DNA of 61,659 nucleotides from CAYSSG01 sp964433635 (GTDB lineage Bacteria > Atribacterota > Phoenicimicrobiia > Phoenicimicrobiales > Stramentimicrobiaceae), in NCBI GenBank assembly GCA_964433635.1, contig CAYSSG010000010.1, forward strand, positions 1-61,659. Reading direction: 5' to 3'. The notes under the pieces are model-generated. The model searched no databases. It was not told the origin of the DNA and saw only the letters and a program-made list of their open reading frames with translations. Position numbers and translations under genes: made by a program. Of this stretch, positions 36,755 through 45,414 are shown piece by piece (the first letter of the stretch is position 1; every line of letters starts with the position of its first letter).

Positions 36755-37786
36755 TTATTTTATACCAAATTCCCTACAAATCTCAGCAAATCTGATTGTA
36801 GAATTATATATTTTTGCATAATCCGGATCCTTGGCAGACTCTTCCTGGTAATATTCATATGCCTTATCATACATTAACTGTTCAATATCCTGAGGTATAT
36901 TTTCTACAACAGTTCCATATTCTTTAAATTGTTCAATCGCTTCTGAATCCATCAGCAGTTCTTCAGTAAAGAATTGACGGGAAACCTGGTGGGCAGCCAT
37001 CTCTACGATTCTCTTTAAATCGTCAGGAAGCTCATCCCATTTCTTTTTATTGACAAAAAGAGACTGGGCATCACTTGGTGAACGGGATGGTGATAGATAC
37101 ATATATTTAGTTACCTCATTGAAACCCATACCCCAGTTCAAAGATGGTGTAATGTATTCAAAAGCATCAATGATACCCCGTTGAGCAGCTTCATAAATTT
37201 CCCCACCCGGAAGGAAGACAGGAGCGGCACCCATCTTTTCAAAGATGGAATTGAGAGCTGTCGTTCCCATTCTTATCTTTAATCCTTTAATATCTTCGAC
37301 AGAATTCAAAGCTCTATTGCTATGTGCCCATACTTCAGCCGGATGAATCGTCAGCTGTTCAATGAATTCTACTCCCACAGGTCTGTATAATTCTTTTGCT
37401 AAATCAACACCCTCGTTATCCAGCCACATCATAAACTGGTTTCCTGTCAAACCTCCCACGCAGCTGGTATAAAAGACTCCAGCCGGGACGTACCCGATAG
37501 CCCAACCGGCAGACACATGAGCAGCTTCGACTGAACCGGCAATAGCTGCTTCAAATTCCTTACCAGCAGGGGTAATGGCACCGGCAGTAAATGCTTTAAC
37601 CTGTAACCGACCGCCACTGGCTTCCGTGACCAGCTTGGCAAATCTGTCTGCACCCTGAAAACCAAAGTCTCCCGCTGCACACATAGACTGTAGTCTCCAG
37701 TTAATAACCTTTTCCTGACCAAATCCGTTGATAACAAAACCAAGCAACAGAACAGCAACAATAAATAATGTCGTTAATTTTCTCAT
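36755..37786 (-). CDS. dctP: TRAP transporter substrate-binding protein (DctP), system 2
   Basis: Exported DctP-family protein, 343 residues. The signal peptide ends near NGFGQ. NSVEDIKGLKIRMGT carries the carboxylate-binding arginine; GGEIYEAAQRGIIDAFEY matches system 1. The substrate is probably a sugar acid related to the downstream pathway, but this is inference. The ATG overlaps the stop of an upstream 22-codon frame (37783-37851), an ATGA junction. Confidence 0.94.
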   Translation of the reverse strand: MRKLTTLFIVAVLLLGFVINGFGQEKVINWRLQSMCAAGDFGFQGADRFAKLVTEASGGRLQVKAFTAGAITPAGKEFEAAIAGSVEAAHVSAGWAIGYVPAGVFYTSCVGGLTGNQFMMWLDNEGVDLAKELYRPVGVEFIEQLTIHPAEVWAHSNRALNSVEDIKGLKIRMGTTALNSIFEKMGAAPVFLPGGEIYEAAQRGIIDAFEYITPSLNWGMGFNEVTKYMYLSPSRSPSDAQSLFVNKKKWDELPDDLKRIVEMAAHQVSRQFFTEELLMDSEAIEQFKEYGTVVENIPQDIEQLMYDKAYEYYQEESAKDPDYAKIYNSTIRFAEICREFGIK

Positions 37787-37851
37787 TTAACTTCAAATTC
37801 TCCTTTCTTAATACTACTCAAAAATATTTCAGAAGATATTTCCTTTCCCAT
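37783..37851 (-). CDS. Possible 22-residue leader peptide coupled to dctP2
   Basis: A 22-codon frame starts with an ATG just 2 nt after an AAAGGAGGTG site and ends in TGA overlapping the dctP2 start (ATGA). The peptide is charged and has no recognised motif. The start is unusually close to its Shine-Dalgarno, so it may not be translated; the site could instead be an mRNA-stabilising ribosome binding element. Recorded because the overlap with dctP is exact. Confidence 0.3.
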   Translation of the reverse strand: MGKEISSEIFLSSIKKGEFEVK

Positions 37852-38063
37852 CACCTCCTTTGTTTTTATTCAGGATTCACATACCTGGTTAAGGCATATC
37901 CTGCTTTCATAGATAACAGGTTTTCTGTCTGCTTTAGGTATATGTAAGCAGCATGTTAGCCTTTCGTTGAATCATGAAACATGAAACTGTAGAAAAAATT
38001 TATTCCTTATAAATTCGTTGAAATATTCAGAAATTCTACTGAATCTATCGGATAAATGGACCT

Positions 38064-38102
38064 GGTCAATATGATAGGTTCTATGATAAAATCGCATTGA
38101 CC
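38064..38102. promoter_or_regulatory. Inverted GGTCAAT / ATTGACC pair, candidate operator
   Basis: GGTCAAT at 38064-38070 faces ATTGACC at 38096-38102 with 25 nt between, and a third GGTCAAT lies at 38248-38254. The repeats sit upstream of dctP2 and downstream of cdaR. They could be operator sites for the CdaR-type regulator; no binding motif is known to me for this protein. Confidence 0.4.
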
Positions 38103-38295
38103 CACCTTTCACGAAAAAAATCAGCATATGATGATCATCAGGTTTTCATTGGGTTTTGAGGTAATATACTATATTTAGAATCAATCATCGTCGTCGAGAG
38201 ATTTTTTTCCTTTATTCAATCATGGGGAACTTATGCTGATATGATTAGGTCAATCTTCATTTTTATTATAACCTAGAATGAACTATTTTGTCTTT

Positions 38296-38346
38296 AGATT
38301 ATTATACAAAAAAAGCTCATATATTTAGCTTTTTTTTGTATAATCT
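38296..38346. terminator. Terminator downstream of cdaR
   Basis: A long hairpin of about 20 bp with a one- to two-base bulge (arms 38296-38317 and 38327-38346) containing A7 and T8 tracts. It lies 35 nt after the cdaR stop and could act in both directions. Confidence 0.8.
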
Positions 38347-38381
38347 TAACAATAATGAATCATTCCAGACTAAAAAAGCTT

Positions 38382-39602
38382 CTATTGCTCCTGAAAATAT
38401 TTCATTTTTAAAGCAATGTATAACTGCAAAGCATGGTTAAATTTACGTGGATCCAGACCGGTAAAGTGTTTAATCTTGGCTAAACGATAAAGAAGAGTAT
38501 TGCGATGAATATAGAGTTCTTTGGCAGTATCAGTCATGTTCAGATTGTGCTCAAAAAATGACAGCAGTGTCTCCCAAAAGACAGGTTTTAATTTTTTTTC
38601 AGAATGATTATTCCCTTTATAAATAAGATTAATAAAGTCATCCCTTGTTTCAGGACTGATTTCCGCAAATAACCGGCTGATTCCAAGATGGGCAATATGA
38701 TGAATATCCATATTGCTATTCTCTTTACTGCCGATTTCCAAAGCACGGTGAGATTCTTTATAAGAACGCATCACCCCCTTGATTCCGGGGTGGTATTCTC
38801 CGATACCAATGGCAGATTGAAATTTTCTCTGGCTTAGAATAGCATCTCTAATCTTTTCACCGGTTTTTATTAATCTTATCCTGATGGTTTCCGGTTCGTC
38901 ATTCAAATTGATTGTCTTAAGGACTACAAAGCGGTCTCCACCTGCATAGGCTACGATATCCTGAGGTTGTTGATTAAAAAGATCACTGATGGTTCTTAAG
39001 ACATCATTCTTCAACCTCTGTAAATGAATTTCTCCCTCTTTTAATCCGCTATATTTCTGTAAGCTCTGCCTGGCTGTTTTCTCAAAATGATATATATTCA
39101 CTAAGAGGGAAACGCGCGGCAAAGTAATATCATAACCAACAATTTGACCCCTGGCAGTAAACAGATCGTTATCGTTCCCTACTCTTCCCGAAATGAGATC
39201 GTGGATAAAATTCTCCTTCGCCTGCCTTTCCAGATCAACTTGTTTTAATAGAAACTGCTGCTGGAGCATCATTTCAACTGTCATTTTTATCACTTCTCCA
39301 AAAGGACTTACCTCGTCGGGGTTTCCGGTGATCCCGACTACACCGATGATCTGATTGTGATCTTCTATGGGTAGATTCACTCCCGGTTTAACACCGACTA
39401 AGTGGTTCTTGTTTTCAGGATAAATCAACAGCTTTTGTTTTGTTTGGATAACCAGGGCAGCACCTTCATGAAACTGGTTCAGCCGGCTCTTGTCACCTGT
39501 ACCGATAATATAACCATTTTCATCCATGATATTGATATTTTTTCCAAGTATATTGATTGTCCTTTCCACAATCTCCTGGGCTAACTGATGGGTAATTTTC
39601 AT
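38382..39602 (-). CDS. cdaR: CdaR/SdaR family sugar diacid regulator
   Basis: Transcription factor of 406 residues. The N-terminal sugar-diacid recognition domain (about 1-135: GKNINIMDENGYIIGTGD, GVKPGVNLPIEDH, IGVVGITGNPDEV, shown in pieces) is followed by a GGDEF-like middle segment and a PucR-type C-terminal helix-turn-helix (TAKELYIHRNTLLYRLAKI). In E. coli CdaR activates galactarate, glucarate and glycerate genes including garK. Here it lies at the head of the TRAP/kinase/aldolase/glycerate kinase locus and is the likely local regulator. ATG 39602 is set by GGGAGG 8 nt upstream. It follows purN on the same strand after 60 nt. Confidence 0.9.
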   Translation of the reverse strand: MKITHQLAQEIVERTINILGKNINIMDENGYIIGTGDKSRLNQFHEGAALVIQTKQKLLIYPENKNHLVGVKPGVNLPIEDHNQIIGVVGITGNPDEVSPFGEVIKMTVEMMLQQQFLLKQVDLERQAKENFIHDLISGRVGNDNDLFTARGQIVGYDITLPRVSLLVNIYHFEKTARQSLQKYSGLKEGEIHLQRLKNDVLRTISDLFNQQPQDIVAYAGGDRFVVLKTINLNDEPETIRIRLIKTGEKIRDAILSQRKFQSAIGIGEYHPGIKGVMRSYKESHRALEIGSKENSNMDIHHIAHLGISRLFAEISPETRDDFINLIYKGNNHSEKKLKPVFWETLLSFFEHNLNMTDTAKELYIHRNTLLYRLAKIKHFTGLDPRKFNHALQLYIALKMKYFQEQ

Positions 39603-39662
39603 GTGAAGAACCTCCCTGACAAACACTGAAAGAATATTCCAACAAAAAAAACAGCGGCTTAT

Positions 39663-40268
39663 CTATTTTTTAATATTCACTTTATTGTTACAAATCTGGA
39701 TCTTACCTTGAGCAAATAGCTGAATTGCCCTTGGTAAAAGCCGGTGTTCGTACTTTAAAATTCTCTCCGCAAGTGTTTCTTCATTATCAGACTGCTTCAC
39801 CTCAACCGCCTGCTGCAGGATGATCGGGCCGGTATCCATCCCCTCGTCAACAAAATGAACGGTACAACCACTGATTTTAGCACCATATTCTATCGCCTGT
39901 CTTTGAGCATGAAGTCCCGGGAAAGCGGGCAATAAAGCCGGATGAATATTCATGATCCGGTGACGGTATTCCTGAATAAAGGCAGGACTTAATAACCTCA
40001 TATATCCGGCTAAAACAACAAGATCAATAGAGTGATTTTTGAGATGCCTTAATATTTCCTGCTCATACTCCCTTTTATTCTTATATTGCTTATAATATAC
40101 AATCCGGGTATAAATCTGACAGTTTTTGGCTCTTATTAAGGCATAGGCATCCGGATTATCACTGATGACGATTTCTATCACTCCGTCAATTCTACCCTCA
40201 CAAATGGCATCAATGATGGCCTGTAAATTGGTTCCTCTTCCGGAAACCAGTACTGCAATACGAATCAT
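39663..40268 (-). CDS. purN: Phosphoribosylglycinamide formyltransferase
   Basis: 10-formyltetrahydrofolate-dependent GAR transformylase, 201 residues. The start IAVLVSGRGTNLQAI binds GAR; the catalytic NIHPALLPAFPG and the aspartate in DEGMDTGPI are present. ATG 40268 is chosen because AGAGGA is 8 nt upstream; a start at 40295 has no binding site. It is the last gene of the purine operon. Confidence 0.96.
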   Translation of the reverse strand: MIRIAVLVSGRGTNLQAIIDAICEGRIDGVIEIVISDNPDAYALIRAKNCQIYTRIVYYKQYKNKREYEQEILRHLKNHSIDLVVLAGYMRLLSPAFIQEYRHRIMNIHPALLPAFPGLHAQRQAIEYGAKISGCTVHFVDEGMDTGPIILQQAVEVKQSDNEETLAERILKYEHRLLPRAIQLFAQGKIQICNNKVNIKK

Positions 40269-40312
40269 TGCCTGATTCCTCTTTTGCTCATTCATTGCAC
40301 TAATATAATATC

Positions 40313-41350
40313 TTATCCATAGAATAATTTCATCCGGTGATTCTCCCTCAGGACGACCTCTCCAATCACATAAGCGGTCTCTCCTGACTGTTTCAAATCC
40401 TGCAGGACAGACAGGTATTGATCTGATCCAGTTACAATGACCATACCTATCCCCATATTAAAAATTCGGAACATATCTTGATCATTGATCTCTCCCTCAT
40501 CTTGAATGATTTTAAAGACGGGTAATAGCGGCCATCGATCAGTATAAATATGAACGGATACATCCTGTGGAATCATTCGGGGAATGTTTTCAAAAAATCC
40601 ACCCCCGGTAATATGAGCCATACCTTTAATCTGACAGGTTTTTAAGGCATGTAAAATGGAAGGCACATAAATTTTAGTTGGTCTGAGGAGTTCTTCTCCT
40701 AGTTGACAACCGAGGGCTTTTATTACCTTTTTTAGCCTTGACTCTCCCTGACCCAACAGCACTTTTCGTACCAGGGAAAAGCCATTGCTGTGCAAACCGG
40801 AGGAGGCTAAACCAATCAAAATATCACCCGGTTGAATATTTTTACCGGTGATGATCTTTTCTCGATCTGCAATGCCTACTGCAAAGCCGGCTAAATCATA
40901 ATCTCCCATTTGATAAAAACCGGGCATTTCTGCTGTTTCTCCTCCCAACAGCGCACATCCAGCCAATTTGCACCCATCAGTAATCCCTTTTAGGACATCA
41001 AACATCTTTTTTTCTTCCAGTTTACCGGTTGCCAGATAATCCAGAAAGAATATAGGCTTAGCACCACAGGTCAGAATATCGTTCACACACATTGCCACCA
41101 GGTCGATACCAATCGTATCATGTTTATCCATTAAACTGGCAATCATCAGTTTCGTACCCACACCATCGGTACTTGAGATCAGTACTGGGTCTGCAATTTT
41201 CTCCTGAGAAAGGGAAAACAATCCGGCAAAATGACCAATCTCACTTATCACTCCCGGTATATTTGTAGCGTGAATCAGTGGTTTGGCCTTCTCAATAATC
41301 CTGCCAGCAAGGTCAATATCTACTCCCGCCTTCTTATAGGCATCAGCCAT
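40313..41350 (-). CDS. purM: Phosphoribosylformylglycinamidine cyclo-ligase (AIR synthetase)
   Basis: Makes aminoimidazole ribonucleotide from FGAM with ATP. Family landmarks are YKKAGVDIDLAG at the start, STDGVGTKLMIA, DYLATGKL, LLGGETAEMPGFY and AHITGGGFFENIPRM. The ATG at 41350 matches the family start; a GTG at 41359 is an alternative closer to AAAGGA. Followed by purN after 44 nt; preceded by a 365-nt spacer containing a mobile-element-like repeat. Confidence 0.97.
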   Translation of the reverse strand: MADAYKKAGVDIDLAGRIIEKAKPLIHATNIPGVISEIGHFAGLFSLSQEKIADPVLISSTDGVGTKLMIASLMDKHDTIGIDLVAMCVNDILTCGAKPIFFLDYLATGKLEEKKMFDVLKGITDGCKLAGCALLGGETAEMPGFYQMGDYDLAGFAVGIADREKIITGKNIQPGDILIGLASSGLHSNGFSLVRKVLLGQGESRLKKVIKALGCQLGEELLRPTKIYVPSILHALKTCQIKGMAHITGGGFFENIPRMIPQDVSVHIYTDRWPLLPVFKIIQDEGEINDQDMFRIFNMGIGMVIVTGSDQYLSVLQDLKQSGETAYVIGEVVLRENHRMKLFYG

Positions 41351-41359
41351 ATTATTCAC

Positions 41360-41715
41360 TCGTTCCTTTCAATCTACTTCAGCAATATTTATATCGTACA
41401 ATAAAAGTAAACCGTATTAAGTATTACGTATAACGTATACCGTTAATGAAAACAAACCTTCATTGAAAATTAAACAAAAACATAGATAGTGAAAAAAACT
41501 ATGTTATCCTAATACTAGAATATTGTATAGTTTATTGTTTTTTGATTGCGCATATTTTATGTATATAAATTTTATAGAACCTGAACCTTAACTAATGCTA
41601 AAAATCAAGTAAAGTAATCCCGTCTTTTTTTAACATCTTTAATCTTTGATTTCACTTATTTTTACACTGTCTTATATTATACGATATACGATATACGTTA
41701 TACGTTATACAATCT
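41360..41715. other. Gene-free spacer interrupting the purine operon
   Basis: 356 very AT-rich bases between purF and purM. It is bounded by TACG/CGTA-rich inverted repeats (41421-41440 and 41690-41710) and contains a 7-bp hairpin (41479-41485 with 41499-41505). No promoter was identified, though one may be needed for purM-purN. Confidence 0.5.
41421..41710. repeat. MITE-like element with inverted terminal repeats
   Basis: The left end (41421-41440) and right end (41690-41710) are inverted copies; a 12-bp core is perfect (41427-41438 against 41693-41704). The right end also has short direct repeats of TATACGA and TATACGT. There is no coding capacity inside. This resembles a small non-autonomous element inserted between operon genes; no second copy is visible in this window. 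Confidence 0.45.
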
Positions 41716-43080
41716 TTATATTGGATATTCCCCGCTGAAACAGGCAGTACAGAAATCAGAGGGCGCATTCTTTTCAAATACCTGCGTCAAACCTTTCAAG
41801 CTGATGTATCCCAGAGAATCAGCTCCTATCCACTTTCTGATCTCGTCAATGGAACACCGGGTTGCCCATAGTTCTTCTTTATCAGGTGTATCGATTCCAT
41901 AATGACAGGGATAATGAACCGGCGGAGAACTGATCCGGACATGAACTTCTTTTGCACCGGCATTTTTCAGTAATTTGACCAGTTTCTGGCTGGTAGTTCC
42001 TCTCACGATGGAATCATCAACCATCACAATTCTTTTACCTTGAACGATTGCAGTGATAGGGGAAAGTTTGATCTTCACCGAATGTTCTCGTAACATCTGA
42101 TCAGGCTGAATAAAGGTTCTTCCGATATAAGGATTCTTTATCAAGCCCTCCTGATAAGGAATACCTGATTCCTGAGCATAACCCAGGGCAGCAAAACGAC
42201 CAGAGTCCGGAACAGGGATAACCATATCTGCCCTGACAGGTTGTTCCCTGGCTAATTCTTTTCCAATTCTTTCACGAATCGCTGCTACACTTTCTTCAAA
42301 GACATTACTATCAGGGCGGGCGAAATAAATATGCTCAAAAATACATAAAGACTTCCTGGGGCACGATATGAGTTGCTTTGTATGATAATGATTCTGTTCA
42401 ATAACGATCATCTCTCCGGGGTGGATTTCTCTGATATATTGGGCGTCAATCAAGGAAAAGGCACTGTCCTCTGAAGAAAGAATATAATTTCCTTTGTTCT
42501 CCCTTAATTGACCTAAGACAAGCGGATGAAATCCTCTGCCATCCCGCAAGCCAATTAATTTATTCGCACCAAGTATAACCAGACAGAAGGCGCCTTGAAT
42601 CATTACTGCTGCTTTCTCCAAAGCTTTTTCAATATCTTTCTCCCCTGTGGCACCGATCAGCTGGCAGATCAAATGACTGTCGGCATAATGGTTTTCAGGC
42701 ACTCTTTTATTTAAGGATAACATCTCTTTTAGTTCGGATTGATTTGTAAGATGACCATTATGGGCAAGTGCAAATGACCCGCCTGAATATTGATTCAGGA
42801 TTGGCTGACTGTTTTCCCATCCATTGGAACCGGCAGTCGGATAGCGTACATGCCCTATCGCCGCTGTACCCTGTAAGGTATTTAAAATTCCTTCATTAAA
42901 TACCTCAGATACTAAACCCAGATCCCGGTAGATTAATATATCCTTACCACTGGAAACAGCTATACCGGCACTTTCCTGTCCCCGGTGTTGAAGGGCAAAA
43001 AGACCAAAATAGGTTAACTTTGCTACATCCGTTTTATGGTTTTGATCAGCAATCCCAAAAATTCCACATTCCTCATGCAT
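41716..43080 (-). CDS. purF: Amidophosphoribosyltransferase
   Basis: First committed enzyme of purine synthesis, PRPP to phosphoribosylamine, 454 residues. The start MHEECGIFGI leaves a short propeptide before the nucleophilic cysteine 5. The glutaminase domain has GHVRYPTAG and LAHNGHLTN; the PRPP loop is VMVDDSIVRGTT. Cysteines near the C terminus (ATRCSID and FCTACFSG) match the 4Fe-4S-containing Bacillus-type enzyme. It overlaps the upstream purL copy by 8 nt. Confidence 0.97.
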   Translation of the reverse strand: MHEECGIFGIADQNHKTDVAKLTYFGLFALQHRGQESAGIAVSSGKDILIYRDLGLVSEVFNEGILNTLQGTAAIGHVRYPTAGSNGWENSQPILNQYSGGSFALAHNGHLTNQSELKEMLSLNKRVPENHYADSHLICQLIGATGEKDIEKALEKAAVMIQGAFCLVILGANKLIGLRDGRGFHPLVLGQLRENKGNYILSSEDSAFSLIDAQYIREIHPGEMIVIEQNHYHTKQLISCPRKSLCIFEHIYFARPDSNVFEESVAAIRERIGKELAREQPVRADMVIPVPDSGRFAALGYAQESGIPYQEGLIKNPYIGRTFIQPDQMLREHSVKIKLSPITAIVQGKRIVMVDDSIVRGTTSQKLVKLLKNAGAKEVHVRISSPPVHYPCHYGIDTPDKEELWATRCSIDEIRKWIGADSLGYISLKGLTQVFEKNAPSDFCTACFSGEYPI

Positions 43081-45286
43081 TTTCCATCCTCCGCCAGGCT
43101 TTTTCCAGTTGATCCATACTTACATCAATCAGATTGCCAATCTTCAAACGATTCCCTCCAACTTTACCTAATATATGCACTGTTGCTTTATATTTTCGAG
43201 CAATTTCTTTTAGATAATTTAAATTCTCTACGGGTAAGGAAACAACAATTCGGGATTGTGTCTCTCCAAATAAATAAGCATCACTTCTAATCTCTGTATT
43301 TCCTTCTATTTCTATTCCTTTTTTCCCTGCTATACAACATTCAGCTAAAGTGATTGCTAAGCCTCCGTCGGCACAATCATGAGCTGAAGATAATATTCCA
43401 GCTTGAATACTCTCCCTGCAAATACGCTGAACTGATTTTTCCAAACCTAAATCAAGATTAGGAGGCAATCCCCTTTCCATATGATGAATTATCTTTAAAT
43501 ACTCACTTCCTCCAAGCTCTTCTTTGTTTTCTCCTATTAGAACAATTAAGTCTTCATTATTCTTAAATGACATGGTGCAAAACCGATTAAAATCATGAAT
43601 GATACCAGCCATGCCAATGATAGAAGTAGGATAGATCGCTTCTCCATTACTTTCATTATTTAAACTAACATTGCCGCTGATGACCGGGATTCCCAATGCC
43701 TCGCAAGCTTTGCTAATTCCTTTGACAGACTCTTCCAACTGCCAGAATATTTCTTCTTTATCCGGATTTCCAAAGTTAAGATTATCGGTTACTGCCATCG
43801 GCAATGCTCCTTTACAGGAAAGATTACGCGCTGCTTCAGCAACTGCAATTTCTCCACCTGTAAATGGATCAAGATAACAATACCTTCCATTCCCATCTGT
43901 AGTAAAGGCAATTGCCCTCTTGCTTCCTTCAATTCTTACTATACCTGCATCATCACCCGGAAATAATATCACCTCAGTACCTTTTGCACTTATTTTTTTA
44001 CTATCCTTATAAATCCAGCTCTTGCTACAAATATTAGGTGAAGCTAATATTTTCAACAATACCTGATTAAAATCAGCGGGATGAGAGACATCTTCTAAGT
44101 TTAATTTTTGAATTTCTTTGAGTTTAGCAGGAACCCTGCTATTATAATAACGAATAGGGACATCTTCAGCTAAAGATTTTGCCGGTACTTCTGCTACAAT
44201 TTTCTCTTTTTCTTTTAAACGTAAAATACCGTCTGAAGTTACTTTTCCTATAACCGTATGTTCTATCCCCCACTTATCAAAGATTTCCCCTATATCCTTT
44301 TGTTTATCTCTTTTAGCTACCAATAACATTCTTTCCTGGGTTTCTGAAAGCATCATTTCCCTGGGAGTCAGGCCTTTTGCTTTTCGTGGAACCAGGGAAA
44401 GATTTAATTCAATTCCACAATTTCCCTTACTGGCCATCTCACAACTAGAGCTTATCAATCCAGCTGCACCTAAATCCTGCATCCCTGAAATAAGCCCTTT
44501 GTTTACAAGCTCCAAACATGCCTCTATTAACTTCTTCTCTAAAAACGGATTACCCTGGGGTATGGGAGGATGTTTAATTTCCTTCTCTTTTCCTTCTAAT
44601 TCCCGTGAGGCAAAACTGGCACTGCCTACTCCGTCTCTACCGGTTTTTTCTCCCGCTAAAATAACGATACTATCTGTTCCCTCAGCTACGGCAACTACAA
44701 TATCTTCCTTATTTACTAAACCAACACACATGGCATTTACAAGAGGATTGCCCTGATAACTATCTAAAAAATATGTTTCACCACCGATAGTAGGAACTTC
44801 AATATTATTTCCATAGAAAGCCAAACCTTTTGCAACTTCCTTTACTAAATATTTTACATGAGAATCCTCTAATCTTCCAAAACGTAGTGAACCCAATAGC
44901 GCAACTGGACGGGCTCCCATGGCCAGGATATCTCTTACCACTCCCCCTGAACCGGTTGCAGCTCCGTGAAAAGGCTCAACTGCGGAAGGATGATTATGAC
45001 TTTCAATCTTCATTACCATAGCCAGACCTTCTCCAATATCAATTGCTCCTGCATTTTCACCGGGGCCAAAAAGAACCCATTCAGCTTGAGTAGGGAAAAT
45101 GCTTAATAACGGCTTTGAACTTTTATAACTGCAGTGCTCTGACCACATTGCCGAATAGAGTCCCAATTCAACATCATTAGGTTCCCTGCTTAAAATGTTA
45201 ACAATTTTCTGGTATTCTTCCATAGATAAAGCATTTTCTTCTAAAATGCTCTTTAAATCTTTCTCATACGGGTTATTACTGCTCAT
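43073..45286 (-). CDS. purL: FGAM synthetase subunit PurL, second copy
   Basis: Small-type PurL of 737 residues, the synthetase subunit that uses ammonia from PurQ to make FGAM. Key stretches are MWSEHCSYK, GPGENAGAIDIG, MKIESHNHPSAVEPFHGAATG, PTIGGETYF, GAAGLISSSCEMA and AHDCADGGLAITLAE. All are intact, so it is not an obvious pseudogene. It sits directly after another complete purL (45415-47598), 128 nt away, and overlaps purF. It looks somewhat more AT-rich than its paralogue in several stretches. Confidence 0.95.
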   Translation of the reverse strand: MSSNNPYEKDLKSILEENALSMEEYQKIVNILSREPNDVELGLYSAMWSEHCSYKSSKPLLSIFPTQAEWVLFGPGENAGAIDIGEGLAMVMKIESHNHPSAVEPFHGAATGSGGVVRDILAMGARPVALLGSLRFGRLEDSHVKYLVKEVAKGLAFYGNNIEVPTIGGETYFLDSYQGNPLVNAMCVGLVNKEDIVVAVAEGTDSIVILAGEKTGRDGVGSASFASRELEGKEKEIKHPPIPQGNPFLEKKLIEACLELVNKGLISGMQDLGAAGLISSSCEMASKGNCGIELNLSLVPRKAKGLTPREMMLSETQERMLLVAKRDKQKDIGEIFDKWGIEHTVIGKVTSDGILRLKEKEKIVAEVPAKSLAEDVPIRYYNSRVPAKLKEIQKLNLEDVSHPADFNQVLLKILASPNICSKSWIYKDSKKISAKGTEVILFPGDDAGIVRIEGSKRAIAFTTDGNGRYCYLDPFTGGEIAVAEAARNLSCKGALPMAVTDNLNFGNPDKEEIFWQLEESVKGISKACEALGIPVISGNVSLNNESNGEAIYPTSIIGMAGIIHDFNRFCTMSFKNNEDLIVLIGENKEELGGSEYLKIIHHMERGLPPNLDLGLEKSVQRICRESIQAGILSSAHDCADGGLAITLAECCIAGKKGIEIEGNTEIRSDAYLFGETQSRIVVSLPVENLNYLKEIARKYKATVHILGKVGGNRLKIGNLIDVSMDQLEKAWRRMENA

Positions 45287-45414
45287 ATCCTGCTCCTTCT
45301 AAAAACAAACAGCATGCTTGCTCATTTCTACTTATGGTATATTCCTCTGATTCCTGCCAATACATGACCAAGAAGAAGGAATCCATTCACTCTTGCCTTC
45401 CAAAAATGCCTTAC

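Larger units (their letters stand above)
37787..38381. other. Gene-free region between CdaR and TRAP system 2
   Basis: 595 bases, the likely control region of the sugar-acid locus. It contains the orphan GGAGGTG at 37852-37858, repeated GGTCAAT sites (38064-38070, 38248-38254, and inverted at 38096-38102) and the cdaR terminator at 38296-38346. I could not settle on a promoter for dctP2. Confidence 0.55.

Noticed and set aside
41677..41711. Short tandem TATACGA/TATACGT units as a CRISPR-like array
   Set aside because: Units are 7 nt with no spacers; they fit the end of an inverted-repeat element.
43073..45286. Second purL as a pseudogene
   Set aside because: Reading frame is complete and the catalytic and ATP-binding motifs are intact.
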